This document shows, in pieces, positions 25,951 through 33,921 of a stretch of 64,000 nt of DNA; position 1 is the stretch's first letter; each line of letters starts with the position of its first letter. Origin of the DNA: Ornithinimicrobium sufpigmenti. GTDB lineage: Bacteria; Actinomycetota; Actinomycetes; Actinomycetales; Dermatophilaceae. A program made the translations under genes and the position numbers. The notes beneath the pieces are model-generated. The model was not told the origin of the DNA. It saw only the letters and a program-made list of their open reading frames with translations, and searched no databases. The stretch is from contig NZ_CP036403.1 of the NCBI RefSeq assembly GCF_004322775.1, positions 1,922,001 through 1,986,000 of the forward strand, written 5' to 3'.

Positions 25951-26181
25951 TCACTCGTCCCGGGCGACGACCTTCGGCTCGCCGATCTCGACGCCCGGGA
26001 CAGTCAGGTCCCTGAGTGCCTTGGAGATGCCGGCCACGAGGCTGGAGGCGGCGCGGTCCTCCTCGCGAATGTCGTCAGGTGACAGGGAGTCCTCGGGGGT
26101 GTCGGCCTGGACCGCCTGGACGAGGGCGTCCTCGTCGGTGATCTCCGCGTCGAGCCTGATGGTCAGCGTGTGCTTGCTCAT
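25951..26181 (-). CDS. Small acidic hypothetical protein
   Basis: A 76-residue, strongly acidic protein without membrane segment or recognisable domain. It begins SKHTLTIRLDAEITDEDALV, which suggests a beta strand followed by a helix, and contains EDSLSPDDIREEDRAASSLV. Codon usage with G/C third positions supports coding. No clear ribosome site precedes the ATG. It lies 109 bases downstream of another small gene on the same strand. No function is assigned. Confidence 0.65.
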   Translation of the reverse strand: MSKHTLTIRLDAEITDEDALVQAVQADTPEDSLSPDDIREEDRAASSLVAGISKALRDLTVPGVEIGEPKVVARDE

Positions 26182-26290
26182 GGCAGCAGACTTGCTGATG
26201 CAGCGCCGGCTGGCGACCTGAAGGTGTGCGGAGGAGCGGTCAGCCCTGCTGTGCCGCGGCGCCCGGCGCGGACTGGCGCGCGGGAGACGG

Positions 26291-26575
26291 TCAGGTCTTG
26301 GTGCGCCGCAGCGCGGAGACGGCCACGAACCCTACGGCCGCCACCGTCGTCAGGCACCCGATCGGGAGCGGCAGGCAGCAGCCCCCGACGACGACGCGGC
26401 TGTTGCCGCGCGTCCACGTCCGGGACGGCAGGGGGCCCATACCCCCGCTCTGGGACGCCCACCGCCCGTCGTCCTGGGCGAGCTGCTCCTCCGCCCACGG
26501 GTCGGCCGGCTCGGAGCCCGGCGCTGCGTCCGGACGGGGCAGGTCGTCCGGCCCTGGGCCACCCTGGAAGGTCAT
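26291..26575 (-). CDS. Small single-pass membrane protein, hypothetical
   Basis: A 94-residue protein. The N-terminal ~55 residues are polar and rich in Pro, Gly, Asp and Glu (GPGPDDLPRPDAAPGSEP), followed by one probable membrane segment (VVVGGCCLPLPIGCLTTVAA) and a short basic tail RRTKT, so it should be a tail-anchored-like membrane protein. The ATG at 26575 is inside a longer open frame whose upstream part overlaps the next, clearly real gene in antisense, so the shorter form is chosen. Function unknown. Confidence 0.6.
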   Translation of the reverse strand: MTFQGGPGPDDLPRPDAAPGSEPADPWAEEQLAQDDGRWASQSGGMGPLPSRTWTRGNSRVVVGGCCLPLPIGCLTTVAAVGFVAVSALRRTKT

Positions 26576-26759
26576 GGGTTCGATCCTGACAGCGGCGCGG
26601 CCGCAGCGCACCGCGGAGGGACGGGGCCGCACCCGGCATCCAGCGCACCGCGGCTGCCACCGGGTTCGGTCATCCGGCTCACCCCGCCTGCCCGCCTGCA
26701 GCGCGGCTGAGACGTGGGTGGGTCTTCCGGTGAGTGTGTGCCCGCCTATTCTCGGACGG

Positions 26760-28268
26760 GTGAGCGACGACGACCGCAAGCAGAACATCCGCGAGTGGGT
26801 CAAGGGGCTCTCCTCCGACGAGCTGCAGCACCTGCTCGCGGGCATCCTCGACGGAGGACTGGCCGACGTCGCCCCTGAACCGCCGGCCCCGGCGATGCCG
26901 CAGGTCCCCGACCCGCCGGCCGAGCAGCTCGCGCTCACCGTCCGGGTGGACGTCGACGGCACCAAGCCGCCGGTGTGGCGCCGCCTGGTCCTGCACGGCG
27001 ACCTGACGCTGGACGAGGTCCACGCCATCCTGCAGGCGGCGTTCGGCTGGCAGGACTACCACCTGCACCGGTTCTGGCCCGGGCCGAAGAAGGAGCTGTG
27101 GACGGGCCCGCACTTCGTCACCGAGGCCGACGTCGAGGAGGGGGAGGAGGGCATCCTGGAGTCCACGGTCCGGCTGGACCAGATGCTGCGCTCGCCCGGC
27201 GACCGCTTGTTCTACACCTACGACTTCGGTGACGGCTGGCACCACACGCTGCGGCTGGAGTCGCTCGCCCCGCTGGAGGACGACTCGCCGCCGGCCGCGT
27301 GCACCGGGGGCCGGATGGCCGGCCCTCTGGAGGACAGCGGCGGCCCGACCGGCCACAACCGGCTCGTCGAGGCCTTCCGCACCGACCCGAGCCTGGCCGC
27401 CCTGGACGAGGAGCAGCGCGACTGGCTGCCGCCCGACTGGGACCCGGGCGAGTTCACGGTCGAGGAGGTGGGCGAGCGCCTCTCCTACATCGGTCTGTCC
27501 ACCGAGGAGCTGCTCGACCTGCTGTCCGACGCGCGTCCGTCCGGGGTCGCCATGCCTGAGGCGCTGATGCCGCTCGTCGAGATCGCCACCCCCATGGTCG
27601 CGGCCGAGCTCGCGGAGCTCGTGGTCGCTGCCCGCACGGAGCACAACGGTGAGCTGTCGCCCGAGGACCTGGCAGCGATCGCCCGGCCCTACCGGTATGT
27701 GGTGGACCTGGCCCGGGAGGACGGCATACCGCTCACCTCGGCGGGGTGGATGAAGCCGGCCTACGTGGAGCGCATCTACGTCGACCTGGACCTGCGGCAG
27801 GACTGGATCGGCAAGGGCAACCGGGAGGACCTCACCCTGCCCGTCGCCCAGCTGCGCGAGGCCTGTCAGGAGCTGGGTCTGCTGCGCAAGTACAAGGGAC
27901 GTCTGCTGCCGACGCGCCTGGCCCGGGGGTTGGGCACGGACGAGGAGTATGTGGACGCGGTGGCCCGCGGCCTGCTGCGCCACCGGGACAGGTACGTCCA
28001 GGCCGCGAAGGCACTGTTCGCACTTCTCACCGCCGCGACCGGGCGGCCGGTGTGGGACCACACCGCCGACATCGCCCGGATCCTCACCGACTGCGGGTTG
28101 CGGACCGGGCCGGACGGGGTCGAGCGGCAGCACGCGACGGAGTGGGTGCGCGAGGTGTGGCACGTCCTGGAGCGAGCCTCCGCCGCCTCGTGGTCCTGGG
28201 GAGCTGGTGACCGGGACGGCCACGAGGCGGTGGGCATGGCCCGGGCCGCGCTGTGGCCGGACGGCTGA
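26760..28268 (+). CDS. Plasmid pRiA4b ORF-3 family protein
   Basis: A 502-residue protein whose central region (about 55-215) is the pRiA4b ORF-3-like domain: KPPVWRRLVLHGDLTLDEVH, AILQAAFGWQDYHLHRF, and FYTYDFGDGWHHTLRLE with a following VEAFRTDPS region. The C-terminal half is helical and found with this domain in actinobacteria. Biochemical role unknown. The GTG start at 26760 (VSDDDRKQN) has no Shine-Dalgarno but a possible -10 (TATTCT, 26747-26752) close upstream, so the messenger may be leaderless. It is divergent from the small membrane protein and ends in a hairpin. Confidence 0.87.
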   Translation: MSDDDRKQNIREWVKGLSSDELQHLLAGILDGGLADVAPEPPAPAMPQVPDPPAEQLALTVRVDVDGTKPPVWRRLVLHGDLTLDEVHAILQAAFGWQDYHLHRFWPGPKKELWTGPHFVTEADVEEGEEGILESTVRLDQMLRSPGDRLFYTYDFGDGWHHTLRLESLAPLEDDSPPAACTGGRMAGPLEDSGGPTGHNRLVEAFRTDPSLAALDEEQRDWLPPDWDPGEFTVEEVGERLSYIGLSTEELLDLLSDARPSGVAMPEALMPLVEIATPMVAAELAELVVAARTEHNGELSPEDLAAIARPYRYVVDLAREDGIPLTSAGWMKPAYVERIYVDLDLRQDWIGKGNREDLTLPVAQLREACQELGLLRKYKGRLLPTRLARGLGTDEEYVDAVARGLLRHRDRYVQAAKALFALLTAATGRPVWDHTADIARILTDCGLRTGPDGVERQHATEWVREVWHVLERASAASWSWGAGDRDGHEAVGMARAALWPDG

Positions 28269-28288
28269 CCCGCGAGAGACGGGTCAGC
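28264..28288. terminator. Hairpin terminator between convergent genes
   Basis: GCTGACCCG (28264-28272) pairs perfectly with CGGGTCAGC (28280-28288) around a seven-base loop. The stem includes the stop codon of the pRiA4b-family gene. It lies between that gene and the convergent lipoprotein gene. Confidence 0.7.
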
Positions 28289-28318
28289 GGCCGGTGTGAG
28301 CCTGGGCGCCGTCGGCGC

Positions 28319-28822
28319 TCAGCCCATCATGCATTCCATCAGCGGCTCGATGAGGCTGTTTCCGGCCTCGTCCTCACGCCCCTGGAACATCAGCGAGAAG
28401 ACCTCGGCGAGGGCATCGTTGTCCAGCACCTCGTTGATGCACTCCTGCTCCTGCTCGCCCATGGTGTCGTCCGCGGCGAACTCCTCGGCCAGCAGCGCCT
28501 GGGCGTCGACACAGTTGACGAAGACGTCGGCGGCGCTGTCCGCGTCCGCCTCCTCCATGGTGACGTCGGTGACCTCACCGTCGACCTCCATGTCGTCGGT
28601 GATCAGGCCGTACTCCTGCAGCTTCTCCACGCCGATCTGGTCGACCATGCCCTCGCCGACGCAGTCCGCCTGCTCCTGCTCGACGGGGAACTCGTCGTCC
28701 GTCTGCTCCATCATGGACTCCGAGATGGCCTCGGCCGCCTGGGCCTCGTCGTCGTTGCCGCACGCGGCAAGCGACATGGTGAGCGCCAGGCCGCCGGCAA
28801 GAAAAAGTGCTCGGGTCTTCAT
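28319..28822 (-). CDS. Putative acidic lipoprotein
   Basis: A 167-residue secreted protein with a lipoprotein signal (MKTRALFLAGGLALTMSLAA, then Cys21). The mature part is highly acidic, rich in Glu, Asp and Met (EAISESMMEQTDDEFPVEQE), and contains four further cysteines that could form two disulfides. No known domain is recognised, but the pattern of alternating helix and VxxCVxxxxLLAEEF is reminiscent of small cell-surface lipoproteins of actinobacteria. A ribosome site GGAGAA precedes the ATG. Monocistronic. Confidence 0.8.
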   Translation of the reverse strand: MKTRALFLAGGLALTMSLAACGNDDEAQAAEAISESMMEQTDDEFPVEQEQADCVGEGMVDQIGVEKLQEYGLITDDMEVDGEVTDVTMEEADADSAADVFVNCVDAQALLAEEFAADDTMGEQEQECINEVLDNDALAEVFSLMFQGREDEAGNSLIEPLMECMMG

Positions 28823-28946
28823 CTGAGTTCTCCGTATCCGGCGGCGCTCCGGCCCCCCGTGTCATGGTCGGCCCCTCCGGCCGGCGGGCCGACGCCGGCA
28901 CGCGGCCTCGACGGTAGCAGGCGGCCGCTCAGTTGAAGGACGTGCC

Positions 28947-29897
28947 TCATCCGTGGCGCTTCGCGAAGGCCTCGCGCACCTCGGCCGGGATCCGCCCCCG
29001 GGTGGACACGGCATACCCCTGCGCGGTTGCCCAGGCCCGGATCTCGGCGGGGGAGGGCGGCATGGCCGAGGTGAGCGGGGAGACGGTCGAGGCATGCTCG
29101 GCCTCGCCGGCGTGACGGAGGGCGGCGGCGAGGAAGCGGTAGGTCCACTCCTGAGCCAGGGCGCGCGTCTCGCAGAAGACGATGGGCACGGAGGGGAAGC
29201 GCGCCTGGCACTCACCGAGGGCGTCGGCGACGACGGCGGGACGGACACGGTCGAGCTTGAAGACCGCGGAGTAGCGGTCCTCGACCACGACGGCGGCCGC
29301 GGGCAACGACGCGAGCTCGGCGAGAAGGTAGCGCATCCGGCCGCTGGTCAGCGTGGAGACGAGGTCCTGCAGCGACTTGCGCTCCACGGAGGCGACGAGC
29401 TGGTCCCCGGCCATGACGCCGTAGTCGCCCGCCGGCAGTGCGCGCCTGGTCGTGCTGGCCTGCTGGTGCTCGAACCTCCACGGGTACCGCTCGTGGCTGT
29501 CGACGACGATCTCGAGGTCGGCGAGCCCGGCGGCGCGGGCCGTCGGGATGCTCACCGCCGGCCGCGCCTGCTTGGCGGTGCGGGCGGTCTGCCAGAAGAT
29601 GGCCTCGCGACCGCCGCGGATGCGGGTGAGGACGAACTGCGACCGATTCTCCCGTCCGCGGTCCAGCACCAGGTCGATCGCGGCGCCGCGCTGGACGCAC
29701 GAGCGCGTCCCGACCTGCTCGACGATCTCCGGCTCGGGCGGCCAGCCGACGGCCCGGTGACAGTAGACCTTGCCCGTGCGCGGCCACATCTCCTTCGCCT
29801 TGAGCACGATGCCGTCCGGCCCGAGCGGGATCCGCAGCAGGTAGGGCAGCGTCGTGCCCTCCTCCGGGTTGCGGGCGATCAGGAAGTCCTCGGGCAC
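28947..29897 (-). CDS. ERCC4-domain nuclease with C-terminal Lsr2-type DNA-binding tail
   Basis: A 316-residue protein. Residues about 125-250 form an ERCC4 (XPF/Mus81-type) nuclease domain: Asp133 in VVDSHERYP, ERK at 172-174 in VERKSLQDLVSTL, and VVVEDRYSAVF, so the metal-binding catalytic residues appear intact. Residues 282-313 are an Lsr2 C-terminal DNA-binding domain: SPAEIRAWATAQGYAVSTRG and RIPAEVREAF, with the minor-groove RGR at 300-302. Lsr2 silences AT-rich foreign DNA, so the fusion may direct a structure-specific nuclease to such DNA (inference). The N-terminal 120 residues are unassigned. The start is GTG (29897). Monocistronic. Confidence 0.88.
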   Translation of the reverse strand: MPEDFLIARNPEEGTTLPYLLRIPLGPDGIVLKAKEMWPRTGKVYCHRAVGWPPEPEIVEQVGTRSCVQRGAAIDLVLDRGRENRSQFVLTRIRGGREAIFWQTARTAKQARPAVSIPTARAAGLADLEIVVDSHERYPWRFEHQQASTTRRALPAGDYGVMAGDQLVASVERKSLQDLVSTLTSGRMRYLLAELASLPAAAVVVEDRYSAVFKLDRVRPAVVADALGECQARFPSVPIVFCETRALAQEWTYRFLAAALRHAGEAEHASTVSPLTSAMPPSPAEIRAWATAQGYAVSTRGRIPAEVREAFAKRHG

Positions 29898-29948
29898 GGG
29901 ATCAGGGTATGGGGCAACGACCGCGGTGGGCCGGTCACGGCCTGGGTG

Positions 29949-30200
29949 TCAGGCCTTGGGGCGACGCAGGAGCAGGATGCCGATGACGAGGGGGACGGCG
30001 ATGGCGAGGACCACCCCGACGATCGCCCCCAGCATCTCGGCGGTGCCGCTGGCGCCGTCGTTGAGGCTCGACAGTCTGGCCAGGTTGCCCAGGAGCGCCA
30101 GGCCGGCGATGACGATGAGCAGCCAGCCCAGGACGGTGCGCACGCCAGAGCGCTTCGGCGGGTTCTGCGCGGGGGTGGTCTGGGGGGAGGAGTTCGACAT
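29949..30200 (-). CDS. Small two-helix membrane protein, hypothetical
   Basis: An 83-residue protein with a Pro/Gln/Thr-rich head (SSPQTTPAQNPPKRSG) and two hydrophobic helices (VLGWLLIVIAGLALLGNLA and MLGAIVGVVLAIAVPLVIGI), ending in LLLRRPKA. The ATG at 30200 is well placed with a GGGTCAGGATCATG-like context on its strand but only a weak ribosome site. No function is known; such proteins are common in the phylum. Confidence 0.7.
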   Translation of the reverse strand: MSNSSPQTTPAQNPPKRSGVRTVLGWLLIVIAGLALLGNLARLSSLNDGASGTAEMLGAIVGVVLAIAVPLVIGILLLRRPKA

Positions 30201-30285
30201 GATCCTGATTCTGTGGGTAGTGGGTGGAGCGGCTTCATGCTAGGCGCGAGTGGCGGCCGGCCGCTGCACGAGGTATCCATGCACG

Positions 30286-30933
30286 ATGGATCCGCAACCG
30301 CCGCTACTGGTCTTCCTCGACCTGGCAGGGGTGTTTGTGTTCGCGGTCAACGGGGCGATGACCGCGATCCGCGCCACCCGGTTGGACATCGTCGGTGTGG
30401 TGACCCTCGGGATGCTCACCGGCCTGGGTGGGGGCACGATCCGCGACATCCTGCTCGACGCGCTCCCGCCGGCAGCCTTCGTCGACTGGCGGTACCTGGT
30501 CACTGCGGCAGGTGGTGGCCTGGTCGCCTTCGCCCTCAGCCAGCGGCTGGACCGGCTCGGGAGGCCCATCGTGGTGCTGGACGCGATCGGGTTGAGCGTG
30601 TTCGCCGTCATCGGCGCGAGCAAGGCGGTGGCGCTGGACTTCGGCTACCTGCAGGCGGTCCTCGTCGGCGTCATCACCGCGTGCGGCGGCGGCACGCTGC
30701 GCGACGTCATGATCCTGCGGGTGCCGACCGTGCTGCGCAGTGAGCTCTACGCGATCCCGGCCCTCGTCGCCGCGACGATCACGGTCGGCCTGCTCCACCT
30801 CGACATCTACTCACTCTGGGCCGCGCTCGGTGCCGCAGCGGCCTGCTTCCTGATCCGCATCGTCGGGCTGCGCTACGACCTCAACGCCCCCGAGCCGCCC
30901 TACCACCACCGCCGCAGCCGTGAACGCGAATGA
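30286..30933 (+). CDS. Trimeric intracellular cation channel (TRIC/UPF0126) family protein
   Basis: A 215-residue membrane protein consisting of two similar three-helix halves, the arrangement of TRIC channels. Each half carries the glycine-rich hinge: LGMLTGLGGGTIRDILL and VGVITACGGGTLRDVMI. The cytoplasmic C-terminus is basic and His/Arg-rich (YHHRRSRERE). The ATG at 30286 (MDPQPP) directly precedes the first membrane helix and is preferred to a GTG-like longer reading. Prokaryotic TRIC proteins conduct monovalent cations; the older name YicG/UPF0126 suggests glycine transport, so the function remains uncertain. Confidence 0.9.
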   Translation: MDPQPPLLVFLDLAGVFVFAVNGAMTAIRATRLDIVGVVTLGMLTGLGGGTIRDILLDALPPAAFVDWRYLVTAAGGGLVAFALSQRLDRLGRPIVVLDAIGLSVFAVIGASKAVALDFGYLQAVLVGVITACGGGTLRDVMILRVPTVLRSELYAIPALVAATITVGLLHLDIYSLWAALGAAAACFLIRIVGLRYDLNAPEPPYHHRRSRERE

Positions 30934-30957
30934 GCACAGGTCCTCCTGAGCCTGCCA

Positions 30958-31026
30958 GCCAGGAAGCAGTCCCGGTCCGTGGTAGTTCGGTGTCGCTCTG
31001 GCGACACCTAGCTACCGCAGTCCTGG
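30958..31026. terminator. Strong hairpin between convergent genes
   Basis: The inner stem-loop GGTAGTTCGGTGTCGC (30981-30996) pairs with GCGACACCTAGCTACC (31001-31016) with a two-base mismatch and a four-base loop TCTG. CCAGGA (30958-30963) and TCCTGG (31021-31026) can close an outer stem. It separates the TRIC-type gene (plus) from the acyl-CoA synthetase homologue (minus) and looks bidirectional. Confidence 0.75.
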
Positions 31027-31081
31027 TCGAGATGCCGTGTCGACGGCGACCTGGACCGGCGTCAGACGTCGGCGATAGCCC

Positions 31082-33007
31082 CTAGCCCTCGCCCGCCGCG
31101 GTCACCAGCTGCTCCCAGGTGATGCTGCGGGGAGGGGAGTGCCGGTGCTGGGTGGCCAGGGCAGCGACGGCGCGGCTGAGGGCCTCGCGGCCCAGCTCCT
31201 CGCCGAAGCGGTCGACCACGAGGATCGCCCGCGGTCGGGCCAGGCCGCCGAGGGCCTCGCGGACCGCGTCCATGAGCTCCACGGCGACGGCGTCGAGGTC
31301 CGTGCCGCGGGCGCTGTCGGCCATCTCGGGCGTCAGCACCACCGCGGCGACGAGCGAGCGGCCCAGCTCGACGTCCTTGCGAACCGTGACGCGCGCCTCC
31401 GCGACGAACGGATGGTCGATGAGCACGTCGCGGACCTCGCGCAGCGAGACCAGCTGGCCGGAGACCGAGACGACCTCGTCGGTGCGGCCGAGGAAGACGA
31501 CCGTGCCGTCCTCGGCACGTAGCGCCAGGTCGCCGGTGGCGTAGACGCCGGGGTGCCGGCTCCAGTGCTCCCACGGGTCCTGCGAGACCTCCTCCGAGCC
31601 GTCCACGCCGATCATCAGGCCGGCCCACGGGCGGCGCAGCACCACCTCGCCGGTCTCGCCCGGCGCGACGATGCGCCCGTCCCGGTCGACGATCTCCAGG
31701 CCGCAGTCCGGCATGGCGAGAGCCGCCGCGTCGGAGCCGGCCTTGCCCGACTCGACGACGTCGGCGGCGCCCGACCCAGCACCGCCGACCTCGCCCGACG
31801 TCGCGCCAGCAGCACCCGCGCCACCAGCAGCAGTCACGCGCACCACCCCGCCCAGCTCCAGCTGGCCCCACGCGTCCAGCAGCTCCAGGTCGGCGCCGAA
31901 GGCGTCCCGGATCCACCCGGCCAGCTCCGGCTCGACCGGCTCGCCCGCGGTCGCCAGGCGGCGCAGCGACGGAGCCGCGTCCACGCGCGGCATGTCACGG
32001 TCCCAACCACGCAGGGTCCGCATCACCGACGGGCTGGTGATCAGCGTCTCCACCCCGTAGTGCCGCACGATGTCCCAGGCCCGGCGGTGGTGCGGCACGT
32101 CGAGCGTCCCCTCGTACATCACCGAGGCATCGCCCCAGGCCAGCGGCCCGTAGATGGCGTGGAACTGCGTCACCGCCCAGGCGATGTCACCGGCGCACCA
32201 GAACGGTCCACCAGTCCGCAGCCGTCCGTGCACCGCGATCGCGTTGCCCAGCACTGACGCCGTCCCGTGCAGCACGGACACCGGCTGCCCACCCCGTCGC
32301 GCGATGGGTACCGACGCCACGGGATGGTGGCTCTCGAGTGCCAGCACCTCATCGCGCACCCGCCCCTTGCCGCGCTTGGCGGCCACCACGTCGTGATACC
32401 ACCGGTCACCCTCGTACCACGCCACGTCCATCCCCGTGCGCCGCACCACGATCGTGTGCTCGATGCTGCCCACCGCTGACAGGGCGTCGTCCAGCCGGGC
32501 CTTGAGCGGCAGCACCGTCCCGTGCCGCCAGGCCCCGTCCTGGGTGAAGATCACCTTGAGGTCGAGCAGGGCCAGCCGGTCGGCCAGCGGCCCCGGCGGC
32601 AGCGTCGAGGGGATGATGCTGTGCACCGCGCCGATGCGAGCGCACGCCAGCATCACCACGACCGTCTCGGGCAGCCAGCCCAGGTGCAGCCCGACCCGCT
32701 CACCCGGCCGCACGCCCATACCCGTCAGCGCCCGCGCCAGGGTGACGACCTGCTCGTGCAGCTCACGGTAGGTCAGGTCCCGCCGGTCGCCCGGCTCACC
32801 CTCCCAGTGGATCGCGACCTCGTCGCCACGGTCCTGCAGGTGGGCGTCCAGGCAGGTCACCGACAGGTTGAGCCGCGTCCCCGGGAGCCAGGCCGCGCCG
32901 CGCTCTGCCTCGCCCCACAGCTGCGGTGCGGGGGAGAGCAGGTGCAGCCGTCCGGCAACCTCCTCCCACCGCGGGTCGGGGGGAAGCGGGGTCACCCGGT
33001 CAGCCAT
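31082..33007 (-). CDS. AMP-binding (acetyl-CoA-synthetase-like) protein, probably catalytically degenerate
   Basis: A 641-residue member of the acyl/acetyl-CoA synthetase family. The fold is recognisable (TRLNLSVTCLDAHLQDRGDE, VGLHLGWLPETVVVMLACAR, GVYATGDLALRAEDGTVVFL then GRTDEVVSVSG). The phosphate loop, normally SGTTGxPKG, reads LHGTASVLGNA, and the C-terminal motif that supplies the catalytic lysine (PxTxxGKxxR) reads DRFGEELGREALSRA with no lysine. An Ala/Gly/Ser-rich insert lies around residues 395-425. These changes suggest impaired adenylation, perhaps a binding or regulatory role. It is translated after the IclR gene with an eight-base overlap. Confidence 0.85.
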   Translation of the reverse strand: MADRVTPLPPDPRWEEVAGRLHLLSPAPQLWGEAERGAAWLPGTRLNLSVTCLDAHLQDRGDEVAIHWEGEPGDRRDLTYRELHEQVVTLARALTGMGVRPGERVGLHLGWLPETVVVMLACARIGAVHSIIPSTLPPGPLADRLALLDLKVIFTQDGAWRHGTVLPLKARLDDALSAVGSIEHTIVVRRTGMDVAWYEGDRWYHDVVAAKRGKGRVRDEVLALESHHPVASVPIARRGGQPVSVLHGTASVLGNAIAVHGRLRTGGPFWCAGDIAWAVTQFHAIYGPLAWGDASVMYEGTLDVPHHRRAWDIVRHYGVETLITSPSVMRTLRGWDRDMPRVDAAPSLRRLATAGEPVEPELAGWIRDAFGADLELLDAWGQLELGGVVRVTAAGGAGAAGATSGEVGGAGSGAADVVESGKAGSDAAALAMPDCGLEIVDRDGRIVAPGETGEVVLRRPWAGLMIGVDGSEEVSQDPWEHWSRHPGVYATGDLALRAEDGTVVFLGRTDEVVSVSGQLVSLREVRDVLIDHPFVAEARVTVRKDVELGRSLVAAVVLTPEMADSARGTDLDAVAVELMDAVREALGGLARPRAILVVDRFGEELGREALSRAVAALATQHRHSPPRSITWEQLVTAAGEG

Positions 33008-33749
33008 GGCCCAGCGTCCTTCCTGCCGCCTTCGCGGCCCGGCCCAGGTATGCCGCGACCTGGGCGGTGTGCGTCTCGTCGCCCGGGTCGGGCAGGTCGG
33101 CGGCGATCGCGCCGACGGCCGCGCCGCTGGCGTCCAGCACCGGCACCGCCACCTCCGCGGGCAGGGCGATGTCGTCGGGCTCGTGGGCCAGCCACTCCGC
33201 GGCGGCCCACTCGGCGCGCGCCGCCTCGGCCGCCTCCCGCTCCTCGGGCACGGCCAGGCGCAGCACCTGCTGCCACTGCTGCTCCTCGCTCGCCCGCGCG
33301 GCCAGCAGCCGGCCGCCGGCGGTGTCGATGGCGCGGTGCACCCGGTTGCTCTCCCGGTAGGGCCCCACGACACCCCCGTCGACACGATCGACATACACGA
33401 CCTCGCCGTGCACGAGGACCTCCACGTGCACGGTCGCCCCGACCTTGTCCCGGACCTGGGCGAGGTAGGGCGAGGCGGCACCGATCAGCGGCAGCCGGGT
33501 CAGGTAGTGGTGGGACAGCCGGGCCAGCTCCGGCCCGAGTCCGTAGCGCGAGGTCGCCGGGTCCTGGACGGCGAGGTCAGCCAGGACCAGCGAGCGCAGC
33601 AGCCGGTGCACGGTCGGGATCGACATCGACGAGCGCTCGGCGAGGTCGGTGAGCTGGTGGTAGGCCGGACCCTGGGCCAGCAGCTCCAGCAGCGTGACCG
33701 CGTTGCGCACGGTCCCCAGACCGCCCCGCCCGCTCTCGATGGTCGCCAT
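33000..33749 (-). CDS. IclR-family transcriptional regulator
   Basis: A 249-residue regulator: N-terminal winged helix (RNAVTLLELLAQGPAYHQLT, DLAERSSMSIPTVHRLLRSL) and C-terminal IclR effector domain (GATVHVEVLVHGEVVYVDRV, AIDTAGGRLLAARASEE). The family's usual cysteine/glycine effector site appears modified. The ATG at 33749 has GGAGG eight bases upstream and starts directly before the HTH; the longer open frame running into the divergent promoter is rejected. It shares a 172-base region with the Liv-type operon, where GGAAA-TTTCC and TGGAA-TTCCA dyads look like its targets. Ligand unknown, probably an acid or its CoA ester. Confidence 0.93.
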   Translation of the reverse strand: MATIESGRGGLGTVRNAVTLLELLAQGPAYHQLTDLAERSSMSIPTVHRLLRSLVLADLAVQDPATSRYGLGPELARLSHHYLTRLPLIGAASPYLAQVRDKVGATVHVEVLVHGEVVYVDRVDGGVVGPYRESNRVHRAIDTAGGRLLAARASEEQQWQQVLRLAVPEEREAAEAARAEWAAAEWLAHEPDDIALPAEVAVPVLDASGAAVGAIAADLPDPGDETHTAQVAAYLGRAAKAAGRTLGHG

Positions 33750-33823
33750 CCGACCTCCTTCCTCTGCGCCTCGCATCATTCCCCAACGGCGGCGCGGTTC
33801 GACATCCGGGTTGCGACATGCGG

Positions 33824-33882
33824 GGAAAGTTTCCTGCAGCACATGCTTGCTTTTCAGATAGTGGAACCCTACTGTCATTCCA
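33824..33882 (+). promoter_or_regulatory. Promoter and IclR-type dyads of the Liv/FadD operon
   Basis: The promoter is TTGCTT (33847-33852), 17 bases, TACTGT (33870-33875). GGAAAGTTTCC (33824-33834) lies upstream, and TGGAA (33862-33866) and TTCCA (33878-33882) bracket the -10 element. GGAAA/TTTCC dyads are typical of IclR-family binding sites, so the adjacent IclR gene is the likely regulator of both strands. Confidence 0.6.
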
Positions 33883-33921
33883 GCCAGCATGTCACCGACG
33901 ACCTGCAGGGAAGGACCGACC

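Noticed and set aside
26571..26600. Possible tRNA T-arm-like sequence (GGTTCGATCC)
   Set aside because: No matching acceptor, D or anticodon stems around it; chance match inside a gene start region.
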